Assembly (NCBI GenBank): GCA_023481025.1
Contig: JAMCWV010000207.1
Span: 1 to 5,207 of the forward strand
Direction: 5' to 3'
From: Gammaproteobacteria bacterium
Lineage (GTDB): Bacteria > Pseudomonadota > Gammaproteobacteria > Enterobacterales > Alteromonadaceae
Length of the DNA: 5,207 bases
Both the position numbers and the translations under genes were made by a program. Each line of letters starts with the position of its first letter. Positions within the stretch are counted from its first letter, which is position 1. Shown here piece after piece: positions 1 through 5,039 of the stretch. Below the pieces are notes generated by a model. It had not been told where the DNA came from. It did not search any database and saw only the letters and a program-made list of their open reading frames with translations.

Positions 1-133
1 TTGACGGGTCGTTCGCAAAGCAGTTAATCGGAATCCGCTCAGCCAAACCTTCCCAGTGATAATACTCCACCAAGCGCGTGACGATTGTTTCGAGGGTTAG
101 CCCATGCAGCGGGTTATTCGGTTGTTGGTCCAT
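1..133 (-). CDS. VF530-like (DUF2132) small DNA-binding-type protein, 3' end outside window
   Basis: Reading the minus strand from the ATG at 133-131 gives 44 codons that stay open to the window edge. The product begins [18 protein letters not shown] and continues through [19 protein letters not shown]. The order PNNPLHG, then a helix, then W-E-GL-ERIPI-CF-NDPS is the hallmark of the VF530/DUF2132 family, small proteins of roughly 70-90 residues named after a Vibrio fischeri member and proposed to bind DNA. Slightly more than half of the expected protein is visible; the usual C-terminal SSLKFLRKTPWAR-like part would lie left of position 1. The ribosome site is weak (GAGACA about 8 nt upstream). 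The gene sits beyond the terminator that closes the transporter operon, so it should have its own promoter in 134-241. Family assignment is from recognition of conserved residues; the biological role is not established. Confidence 0.85.
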   Translation of the reverse strand, partial: MDQQPNNPLHGLTLETIVTRLVEYYHWEGLAERIPINCFANDPS

Positions 134-241
134 TCAAGAATGTCTCGTGGATTAATTAAATTGCTCACGTGACTGAATAGGATACGCCAATAAAGGCAGC
201 AAGACGAGAGCCTGAACCTCTTGAGCTTAGTCAAACAAACA
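134..241. other. Short intergenic region before the DUF2132 gene
   Basis: No gene is visible here. It must contain the promoter of the minus-strand DUF2132 gene, but only poor matches are seen: on the minus strand, TTGCTG followed after 17 nt by TATTCA. A perfect 8-bp palindrome TCACGTGA lies at 165-172 and could be a protein-binding site, although a palindrome this short also occurs by chance. Confidence 0.3.
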
Positions 242-270
242 AAAACGCCCGCTTTCAAAGCGGGCGTTTT
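242..270 (-). terminator. Rho-independent terminator of the phnDCE operon
   Basis: The arms 242-252 (AAAACGCCCGC) and 260-270 (GCGGGCGTTTT) pair perfectly around a 7-nt loop at 253-259. Read on the minus strand, the stem is followed by a T-rich tail (TTTTTGTTTGTTTG). The hairpin begins 9 nt after the phnE stop codon, which is the expected place for the end of this operon. The symmetric A/T flanks could also give some termination on the plus strand, but no plus-strand gene arrives here. Confidence 0.93.
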
Positions 271-279
271 ACTATAGGG

Positions 280-1353
280 TTACTTCAAATGCGCCCTTAT
301 CTTCGCTGAGGCATAATCCATTATCCAGACAATAGCGGCAATCATGATCACTAAGGTACCCACTTCATTCCAGCGGGCGAGACCTTGATACTGCATGAGC
401 ATAGTGCCGATGCCACCGCCGCCGACAAGGCCAATCACCGTTGCCATGCGCACGTTAATATCCCAGCGATAAATCGTGTACGACAAGTATGGCAGCACGA
501 TTTGAGGTACCACACCATACCAAATGACCTGAATCGGATGCGCACCCGTTGCCGTCATCGCTTCGACAGGGCCGTCAGAAATCGCCTCTATTTGCTCGGA
601 ATAGAGTTTGGTGAGTGATGCGACTGAGTGTAAAAACAGTGCTAGCATCCCTGAGAACGGTCCGATACCGACCCACACCGAGAAGATAATCGCCCATACC
701 AGCGGCTCGATTGATCGAGTGAGGTTCATAAAAAAGCGCACAGTTGCATAAATAGCAAAACTCAATGCCGAGTGCTTCATCAGGTTTCGAGCTGCGAAAA
801 ACGCCAGTATAAAGGCCACCGGTATCGCGAACGCCGTGGCGATAAAGGCCATGTAGACGGTTTCAATGGCGGCAAATAATGCGTCTTCAAAAATCGACAT
901 ATTCGGGGTGAGTAGGGCAGTGAATATGCGTTGAGCACCAGCAAGGCCGCTATCAGAGAAAAATTCGCGCATCGACACTTGCGAAACCTGCAAGCCCGCA
1001 AGAAAAGTCAGTAATAAAAACACGAGACCCAAGCGCACTGCCGCGGTGCGAAAAAGTGATTCGCCGTCTTTAAATTCAATCAAACCGGTGACGGCTTTAC
1101 CGACAGACAACCGAGTATAAATGAGCCCACTGGCAACCATAACTCCGGCAACGCCGCACCATAAAGGCTCTGACCAACTAAAGTCCAAGTGGCGAAGATT
1201 TAAATACCAGCTTTGGTACATGAGCTTGTACAGCACGAAAACGCTATAACTCCACAAAACCGAGTCAATGCACCAGGCTTTGATCGTCGCTTGATAACGC
1301 GAGACTGGCATGGCTACATGCATCGTTTCTTGTACGTCTTGATTCTTGTCCAT
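280..1353 (-). CDS. phnE: Phosphonate-type ABC transporter permease PhnE with an extra N-terminal RDD-like membrane domain
   Basis: This is the inner-membrane channel subunit of a phosphonate/phosphite-type importer, 357 residues. Residues about 155-357 match the PhnE core. The EAA-type cytoplasmic loop that docks on the ATPase is at about 256-284 (EAISDGPVEAMTATGA, then YGVVPQ). The family-typical SYTIYRWDINVR-ATVIGLVGGGGIG follows at about 291-316, with a last membrane helix near 333-348. PhnE proteins are usually about 250-280 residues; here about 100 more precede the core. That stretch has a motif like the first RDD helix (A-x-I-K-A-W-C-ID, 22-30) and an S-x-GK-x-x-x-GL-x-x-x-x-DG segment with a following arginine (83-107), as in RDD domains. 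The start is the ATG at 1353-1351, overlapping the phnC stop by one base (TGATG), with GAAGTGAG upstream as a weak ribosome site. The protein should work with PhnC and PhnD. The permease assignment is firm; the RDD reading is inference. Confidence 0.93.
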   Translation of the reverse strand: MDKNQDVQETMHVAMPVSRYQATIKAWCIDSVLWSYSVFVLYKLMYQSWYLNLRHLDFSWSEPLWCGVAGVMVASGLIYTRLSVGKAVTGLIEFKDGESLFRTAAVRLGLVFLLLTFLAGLQVSQVSMREFFSDSGLAGAQRIFTALLTPNMSIFEDALFAAIETVYMAFIATAFAIPVAFILAFFAARNLMKHSALSFAIYATVRFFMNLTRSIEPLVWAIIFSVWVGIGPFSGMLALFLHSVASLTKLYSEQIEAISDGPVEAMTATGAHPIQVIWYGVVPQIVLPYLSYTIYRWDINVRMATVIGLVGGGGIGTMLMQYQGLARWNEVGTLVIMIAAIVWIMDYASAKIRAHLK

Positions 1354-2117
1354 CAGTTAATACTCACTTCGACAGCGTCTTCACCATAAATGGTCTGAAA
1401 CCACTGTTCGTCAATGTCTGAAGGCGAGCCTTCGTAAACTTTATAGCCGTCTTTAAGCGCAATGACCCGGGTGGCGTAAGTGCGCACAAGAGATAAGAAA
1501 TGCAGGTTACAAATCACCGTCACACCGAGTTCTTGGTTAATCTTTTGCAGATATTTCATCACTGAATGGGAGGTAGCCGGGTCTAAGCTAGCCACGGGCT
1601 CATCAGCGAGTAAAATCTTCGGTTGTTGCATCAAAGCCCGAGCGATAGCAACGCGTTGCTGCTGCCCCCCTGACAAATTGTCCGCCCGCACGTAAGCTTT
1701 ATGATCAAGGCCGACGATGCTGAGGTATTTCATCGCTTGCTTTTTTTGCTCTGCAGAATAGAGGCCCAACAGCGATTTCCAAACCGGGGTTGTTGCGAGC
1801 GCGCCAGCTAACACATTGGTGAGCACGGTTTTGCGCGGGATAAGATTGAATTGCTGAAAAATCATTCCTATCCGACTACGCCGCTGGCGCAACGCCTTTC
1901 CTTGTAGTCGATTCAGCTCATTCGCTTCAAACTGTATGGTTCCGCTCGTCACTGGATGCAACTGATTGATACATCGCAACAATGTCGACTTGCCTGATCC
2001 CGACAAACCAATCACAACCAAAAACTCGCCCTCGTCGACACTAAAACTCACCTCTTTCAGTGCCTGCGTGCCGTTCGGATAGGTTTTTACTAGCTTGTCG
2101 GCGGTTAATAAATGCAT
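1353..2117 (-). CDS. phnC: Phosphonate-type ABC transporter ATP-binding protein PhnC
   Basis: This is the cytoplasmic ATPase that powers uptake through PhnE. It is 254 residues from the ATG chosen here, the normal size for PhnC. All nucleotide-binding motifs are intact: Walker A GLSGSGKST (37-45), Q-loop glutamine 88 in IFQQFNL, signature LSGGQ (148-152), Walker B ILLADEP with catalytic glutamate 173, D-loop SLD (177-179), and switch histidine 206 in CNLH. The EPVASLDP and VTVICNLH wording and the IYGED near the C terminus are typical of the PhnC branch rather than of other ABC ATPases. A GTG two codons earlier (2123) is in frame, but AGGA lies only 1 nt before it, while AGGA to ATG 2117 leaves 7 nt, so the ATG is preferred. 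The gene starts 9 nt after phnD and its stop overlaps the phnE start. Confidence 0.96.
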   Translation of the reverse strand: MHLLTADKLVKTYPNGTQALKEVSFSVDEGEFLVVIGLSGSGKSTLLRCINQLHPVTSGTIQFEANELNRLQGKALRQRRSRIGMIFQQFNLIPRKTVLTNVLAGALATTPVWKSLLGLYSAEQKKQAMKYLSIVGLDHKAYVRADNLSGGQQQRVAIARALMQQPKILLADEPVASLDPATSHSVMKYLQKINQELGVTVICNLHFLSLVRTYATRVIALKDGYKVYEGSPSDIDEQWFQTIYGEDAVEVSIN

Positions 2118-2124
2118 GTGCACG

Positions 2125-2128
2125 TCCT
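2125..2128 (-). promoter_or_regulatory. Ribosome binding site of phnC, overlapping the phnD stop
   Basis: On the minus strand AGGA (2128-2125) shares two bases with the phnD stop codon TAG (2129-2127) and is followed by 7 nt and then ATG 2117. The overlap makes translational coupling of phnD and phnC likely. The spacing decides the phnC start in favour of the ATG over the GTG at 2123. Confidence 0.75.
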
Positions 2129-3050
2129 ACAGTAAGAGTCGGTTGGTATCGAGTTCAATTGCGCGAATCATGTCGCGCAGCGGGTCGTAGTCTGCGTCTG
2201 TTGCATCCACCAATCCCTCAACACTGTAGATATTGCGAAAGATAGTGCGACCTTCTTCCGTATCAAGAAATTTCTTCACAGCATCGATAAAGCGGTCGCG
2301 AATGTCTTCAGGCAGGTCTTTGCGGAACACGAAAGGGTCGTTCGGTATTCTGTCGGTCACCGCTAAAATACGCACGCGTTCCTCAACGTCTGGGAATTGA
2401 GTCATCACCCGCTGTCGAGCGTCTCGAATCGTGCCGTCAGCTGCTGGCGCCGAATAATATGCAGAGCCAGCATCGACTTGGCCTTGGTAGACCATGGTAA
2501 TGACGCTATCGTGCTTCATAGCGAACGTTTCATTACCGAGGTTTATACCGGCTTCGCGAATCATTTTTAACGGGAAGAAGTAGCCCGACGTCGACGCTGG
2601 GTCGGTAAAGGCAAAACGTTTGCCTTGTAAATCTTCGAGCGTATGAATATCGCTGTCAGCGCGAACGACAATTTGTCCTTGGTAATAATCGACACCATGG
2701 CGAATCATCCGAAGATGCGCTCGCGCTCCATAACGCTCATTGGCCATCAAGTAGCCGAAGGAGTTCATTGCACCAATATCTGCGCGTCCCGAACCAAAGG
2801 CTTCGACGACAGCAATGTAACTAGTGGGAATTCCCGTGACATAGTAGTCGCCCGTTTCTTCTTCTAAGAAACGAATAAATTCACGAGAGTTGCTGGCAAT
2901 CGTGTCAGCATCAACAGAGGGAGTGAAGTAAAGCCTTACTGGATTGTCACGGTTGCCTAAATCGCCTGCCGGCTGACAGCCGCTCACGAACAATAGCAAT
3001 GTCGATAAAGCGAGTAAAAACAATGCTTTAATTAGCTTTTTAGAGATCAT
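2127..3050 (-). CDS. phnD: Phosphonate-type substrate-binding lipoprotein PhnD
   Basis: This is the binding protein that captures the phosphorus compound in the periplasm and delivers it to PhnE, 307 residues. A lipoprotein signal is clear: MISKK, a hydrophobic stretch (6-22), then the lipobox VSGC with acylated Cys25, so the mature protein should be membrane-anchored. Family landmarks follow in order: LYFTPSVDADT (40-50), FGSGRADIGAMNSFGY (85-100), the anion-binding segment FTDPASTSGYFFP (148-160), QGQVDAGSAYY (189-199), RIPNDPFVF (234-242) and the C-terminal VEGLVDATDADYDPLR. ATG 3050 is chosen because AGGGTG lies 7 nt upstream and a proper signal peptide starts there; the longer in-frame TTG at 3092 would put 14 polar residues before it. 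The true ligand (a phosphonate, phosphite, hypophosphite or ester) cannot be read from the sequence, and no catabolic enzyme lies beside it. Divergent Pho-box-like sites upstream suggest induction by phosphate starvation. Confidence 0.93.
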   Translation of the reverse strand: MISKKLIKALFLLALSTLLLFVSGCQPAGDLGNRDNPVRLYFTPSVDADTIASNSREFIRFLEEETGDYYVTGIPTSYIAVVEAFGSGRADIGAMNSFGYLMANERYGARAHLRMIRHGVDYYQGQIVVRADSDIHTLEDLQGKRFAFTDPASTSGYFFPLKMIREAGINLGNETFAMKHDSVITMVYQGQVDAGSAYYSAPAADGTIRDARQRVMTQFPDVEERVRILAVTDRIPNDPFVFRKDLPEDIRDRFIDAVKKFLDTEEGRTIFRNIYSVEGLVDATDADYDPLRDMIRAIELDTNRLLL

Positions 3051-3091
3051 GATTGAGCACCCTGTGGTGAATTCATGACCTTTATAACGCA

Positions 3092-3125
3092 ACTTTATGA
3101 TCTTAATATGACAGTGTCGTCACGA
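3092..3125 (-). promoter_or_regulatory. Candidate Pho box and -10 for the phnDCE operon
   Basis: On the minus strand, a perfect half-site CTGTCAT (3114-3108) is preceded 4 nt upstream by a degenerate half-site TCGTGAC (3125-3119, 3 of 7). It is followed after 10 nt by TAAAGT (3097-3092), a 4 of 6 match to a -10. A 10-nt gap between the second half-site and the -10 is the arrangement of the E. coli pstS promoter as recalled. The box lies about 60 nt upstream of the phnD ATG. The upstream half-site is weak, so this is a candidate only. Confidence 0.5.
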
Positions 3126-3156
3126 GCTATTCACCATGCTGTCATCGGGTTGTCAT
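3117..3156 (+). promoter_or_regulatory. Tandem Pho-box array, four half-sites with 11-bp period
   Basis: On the plus strand four 7-mers sit exactly 11 bp apart: TCGTCAC (3117), TATTCAC (3128), CTGTCAT (3139) and TTGTCAT (3150), separated by 4-bp linkers. The PhoB consensus is two CTGTCAT/C repeats with a 4-bp linker, so the last two form a nearly perfect box (13 of 14) and the first two a degraded one. The array overlaps the minus-strand box and lies between phnD and the secreted gene, so bound PhoB could act on either. The last repeat also contains TTGTCA, a 5 of 6 match to a -35, with a poor -10 (TAGTGT, 3172) after 16 nt. Confidence 0.65.
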
Positions 3157-3249
3157 TACTTCGCCTATGCCTAGTGTGAAGGGTGCAAATATAGTCGTTG
3201 GCTTTGCCGGCAGGCGTTAGTGGGTAAATATAGGCTGATTATTTTTATC

Positions 3250-3278
3250 TTGCACTTTCAGAGAAATGTAACTTTAAT
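3250..3278 (+). promoter_or_regulatory. Candidate sigma-70 promoter of the secreted-protein gene
   Basis: TTGCAC (3250-3255), a 17-nt spacer and TTTAAT (3273-3278, 5 of 6 to the -10 consensus) lie 40 nt upstream of the ATG at 3319. The -35 is weak (3 of 6). The gene's ribosome site AGGGA is 7 nt before its ATG. Confidence 0.4.
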
Positions 3279-3318
3279 AATCAAAGGACGATAAATATAC
3301 AAAAACAGGGAACAGAAC

Positions 3319-3870
3319 ATGAAATTTGCTAGTATCAACTCTCTTATCCTCGCCTCTTCGTTAACGATAGCACCATTAACTGCAAGTGCGTTGACAGTCG
3401 ATGAAAGCGATAATTCGCACAACGATAATGTCGTTCAACTTACTTTGGATGAAATCGGTAATTATCATATTTCATTTGATGCCGCCGAGTTAGCAACCTC
3501 AACCGCCGCACAAGAAGAGTACGACATGGCTTTACATAAGTCCTCCGTGTCGATGCGAATGAATGGAGTACCCTCGACCACTGAAGATCGAATCAATGGT
3601 TTCGTGAGCGCCGTTAGATATTTCACAAACGATAGTCCTCGCAGCTTTTCCCTGACTCCTAGTCCTGTTACCGAACGCATGGTTTCAGAGGAGTTCGGTG
3701 AAGTTCAGCATTATAATTTTTGTGTTTATTTGGGCCCCGCATTAAAACGACTCTCGTGCAGTCATGTTTGGTTTTCTGTCGATGAAATGAATTTGACGAC
3801 TCGATTTGATGCCGCCGAAATAGAGTACGAGGTCGGCGTCTTTACTACTGAGCAAAAAGGTGTGGGATAG
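3319..3870 (+). CDS. Secreted protein of unknown function
   Basis: I do not recognise the family. The 183-residue product starts with a typical Sec signal peptide: MKFASIN, a hydrophobic core (8-20) and the cleavage motif ASA after residue 24. The mature part of about 159 residues is acidic and has no membrane segment. It has only two cysteines, C135 and C147, which could form a disulfide in the periplasm or medium. The segment FDAAE occurs twice (53-57 and 163-167), each time after a short beta-like stretch, and the DNA under it is identical for 15 nt. The start is supported by AGGGA 7 nt upstream. The gene is divergent from phnD and shares its control region with Pho-box-like sites, so a phosphate-starvation role is possible but unproven. 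It ends in tandem stops (TAG TAA), and the second falls inside the first downstream repeat. Confidence 0.75.
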   Translation: MKFASINSLILASSLTIAPLTASALTVDESDNSHNDNVVQLTLDEIGNYHISFDAAELATSTAAQEEYDMALHKSSVSMRMNGVPSTTEDRINGFVSAVRYFTNDSPRSFSLTPSPVTERMVSEEFGEVQHYNFCVYLGPALKRLSCSHVWFSVDEMNLTTRFDAAEIEYEVGVFTTEQKGVG

Positions 3871-4010
3871 TAATAAAGTATCATACTAAATGATTCGTAA
3901 GCTGTTGATTTGTCGTTGCTGAAAACTGGCACTAAAAAAAATAAAGTATCATACTCAATCGTGACATCTAGCTTAAATTCGTCGAAACTCGTGTAATAAA
4001 GTATCATACT
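3871..4010. repeat. Three direct copies of a 16-bp sequence with palindromic core
   Basis: AATAAAGTATCATACT occurs three times without mismatch at 3872-3887, 3940-3955 and 3995-4010, all in the same orientation, 68 and 55 bp apart. Copies 1 and 3 match over 18 nt (GTAATAAAGTATCATACT). The core AGTAT-C-ATACT is a 5+1+5 palindrome, which fits a dimeric DNA-binding protein. The sequences between copies are unrelated to each other. The first copy begins directly after the stop codon of the secreted-protein gene. No promoter or gene is otherwise visible here. What binds is unknown; the Xre-like regulator 300 bp downstream is one possible candidate. Confidence 0.85.
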
Positions 4011-4108
4011 TATATGTGGATTTAGACTCTCAATTCAGGATTCAAATTACTAATCACCGTTATGAGAGTAACTTGGCTACTTTTACCAAAATAAAGGACT
4101 ACAATTTA
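4011..4108. other. Intergenic, A/T-rich, no gene seen
   Basis: Stop codons interrupt the frames here and no convincing coding sequence is present. It would have to contain the promoter for the small frame starting at 4109. I could not find a convincing -35/-10 pair. Confidence 0.4.
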
Positions 4109-4229
4109 ATGGAACTCTTATCGATGTCATGGTTTGATTTTTGACGGAAAGGTCACCGGCGAGCTTAGCATTTTTCCAGAGGAACTGATAAAGCGGATGG
4201 TAGCGGACTCCGAAAGAGACACTAGTTAA
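4109..4229 (+). pseudogene. Small ORF of about 39 codons broken by one base in a T5 run
   Basis: ATG 4109 has a good ribosome site AAAGGA (4093-4098) 10 nt upstream, but its frame stops after MELLSMSWFDF (TGA 4142-4144). Removing one T from the run of five at 4138-4142 joins it directly to a coding-like frame, DGKVTGELSIFPEELIKRMV and then ADSERDTS, ending at TAA 4227-4229. The restored protein would be 39 residues, with a short amphipathic helix near its C terminus. I do not recognise a family. It may be a decayed gene, a remnant of a longer one, a sequencing error in a homopolymer, or a real slippage site. A separate short protein from TTG 4134 in the second frame is less likely because no ribosome site precedes it. 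Confidence 0.4.
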
Positions 4230-4254
4230 CAATCGAGCTCTATTTGCAGGTGAG

Positions 4255-4277
4255 GCTTCACTAGCAAAAAATGAAGC
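4255..4277. repeat. Short inverted repeat just upstream of the antitoxin gene
   Basis: GCTTCA (4255-4260) and TGAAGC (4272-4277) are perfect inverted 6-bp arms around an 11-nt A-rich spacer. The element lies about 30 nt before the chosen antitoxin start. Xre-type antitoxins usually repress their own operon by binding inverted repeats in this region, so it is a candidate operator. Arms of 6 bp can also arise by chance. Confidence 0.3.
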
Positions 4278-4307
4278 ATGGATCCCAATAAATGGCGGAG
4301 AATAGTA

Positions 4308-4760
4308 ATGTCCCCATATACACCAAAAGCTTGGTTCCCCTCACAACCTCCAGTAATGACACTCTGGGACGAACTGAATTTGCCCTCTGCGGATAATGAA
4401 ATTCTCGCACTTATCCATCGCGGCTTCGAGCCGACAATGATTAAGCAAGTTAGTCAGGTTACGGGATTCACTGATTCAGTAATCAGACAAGTGCTTAAAT
4501 TACCAGACTCAGCAGCTTTGAATCGGCGCAAACATAAACGCTTTACCACAGCTGAGAGTGACCGGATTCACTCTTTGATAATTGCTGTCAACGCCGCACT
4601 CTTGCTTTTTGAGGGGAATCGGGAAGCTGCGTGTTCATGGTTACAAGCCCCATGCCCAGCCCTAGATACGCATTCCCCGATAGAGAGTCTGTGTACTACT
4701 ATCGACCTCCAGCAGGTCTTACGATTGATCCATCGTTTGGAGCATGGGGTCCACTGCTAG
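4308..4760 (+). CDS. Xre/MbcA/ParS-type antitoxin (DUF2384), partner of a RES toxin
   Basis: This is a 150-residue antitoxin of the RES-Xre toxin-antitoxin class; such proteins neutralise a RES-domain toxin (NAD-depleting in studied cases) and repress their own operon. Residues about 31-75 form the N-terminal helix-turn-helix-like part (ILALIHRGFEPTMIKQVSQ, then TGFTDSVIRQVLKLPDSAALNRRK). Residues 79-105 carry the usual TTAESDR and NAALLLFEG segments. Residues 106-148 match the toxin-binding DUF2384 domain: A-A-C-S-WL-x-x-P-x-x-x-L, then SPIESLCTTID-x-x-x-V-x-x-x-IHRLEHGV. Length and domain order are normal and nothing is broken. ATG 4308 is preferred because GGAG lies 7 nt upstream; an in-frame ATG at 4278 would add 10 residues but lacks a ribosome site. 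The stop overlaps a GTG that begins what looks like a truncated toxin. Confidence 0.82.
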   Translation: MSPYTPKAWFPSQPPVMTLWDELNLPSADNEILALIHRGFEPTMIKQVSQVTGFTDSVIRQVLKLPDSAALNRRKHKRFTTAESDRIHSLIIAVNAALLLFEGNREAACSWLQAPCPALDTHSPIESLCTTIDLQQVLRLIHRLEHGVHC

Positions 4761-4807
4761 TGCACTGGCCCGTCAACACAGTTTACCGCACTTCGTTTGG
4801 AGATTGA
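4760..4807 (+). pseudogene. Truncated start of a RES-type toxin gene
   Basis: A GTG at 4760 overlaps the antitoxin stop by one base (TAGTG), the layout expected for a toxin coupled to its antitoxin. The frame reads VHWPVNTVYRTSFGD and then stops at TGA 4805-4807. RES toxins often begin with a similar short lead into an (L/V)YR motif, where the arginine belongs to the active site. Nothing after the stop, in any frame, continues a RES domain (no GRW/GRF or later motifs), so at least 130 residues are missing. I infer a deletion or replacement close to 4800. Fifteen residues are too few for a firm family call, and the argument rests mainly on gene position. Confidence 0.4.
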
Positions 4808-5039
4808 GTGCGATCTTCTGCTAATTAAAGAGCGATATAAAGCAAGAAGGTTGCAATCAACCGTTATTATCTTTTCTTGGTTTTGGGTCGCCTTATCAAG
4901 TTTGTCCCAGTTTAAGTACACAAAAATACCTATCAAGGCTAAGGCGAACAAAAGGAGTCTCTCAGAAAAACAGCTTGGCCCTGTTTATAAAAATACCTCG
5001 TCTGGCTCAGCACCTGTTGAGAGCCTAGCATAGCACTGA
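4808..5039. other. Unassigned segment after the toxin stub
   Basis: No convincing gene. Two frames on opposite strands are open and mutually overlapping. On the plus strand a 78-codon frame starts from TTG 4797 and ends at 5033. On the minus strand a 64-codon frame (TTG 4951 to 4757) opens with a hydrophobic stretch FALALIGIFVYLNW. Neither has a good ribosome site or an ATG start, and neither resembles a known family. The segment interrupts the place where the rest of a RES toxin would be expected and may be inserted or rearranged DNA. AGTGC near its left end (4807-4811) and GCACT near its right end (5033-5037) are inverted, but 5 bp is not significant as a terminal repeat. Confidence 0.4.

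Noticed and set aside
385..618. Plus-strand frames inside the phn genes (for example 385-618, 1480-1695, 2643-2867)
   Set aside because: They are antisense shadows of phnE, phnC and phnD, whose conserved motifs leave no doubt about the coding strand.
2118..2123. GTG start for phnC at 2123
   Set aside because: The AGGA ribosome site is only 1 nt away from it; the ATG at 2117 has proper spacing.
3051..3092. Longer phnD starting at TTG 3092
   Set aside because: It would place 14 polar residues before the lipoprotein signal and lacks a suitable ribosome site, whereas ATG 3050 has AGGGTG at 7 nt.
3762..4007. Minus-strand 81-codon frame with a repeated MILYY peptide
   Set aside because: The repeated peptide is simply the 18-bp DNA repeat read in the same frame twice (copies 1 and 3 are 123 bp apart). 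The frame overlaps the secreted-protein gene and has no ribosome site.
3871..4010. CRISPR-like array
   Set aside because: The repeats are only 16 bp, the gaps differ in length (52 and 39 bp), and no cas gene is nearby.
3871..4010. The repeats as plus-strand promoters, since each contains TATCAT
   Set aside because: No -35-like hexamer was found at the right distance before the copy checked (3995-4010), and the strict repeat extends well beyond a -10 element.
4757..4951. Small membrane protein on the minus strand
   Set aside because: It starts at TTG without a ribosome site, its C-terminal third is antisense to the toxin stub and has no membrane-protein character, and no family is recognised. 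Kept only as a note in the unassigned segment.
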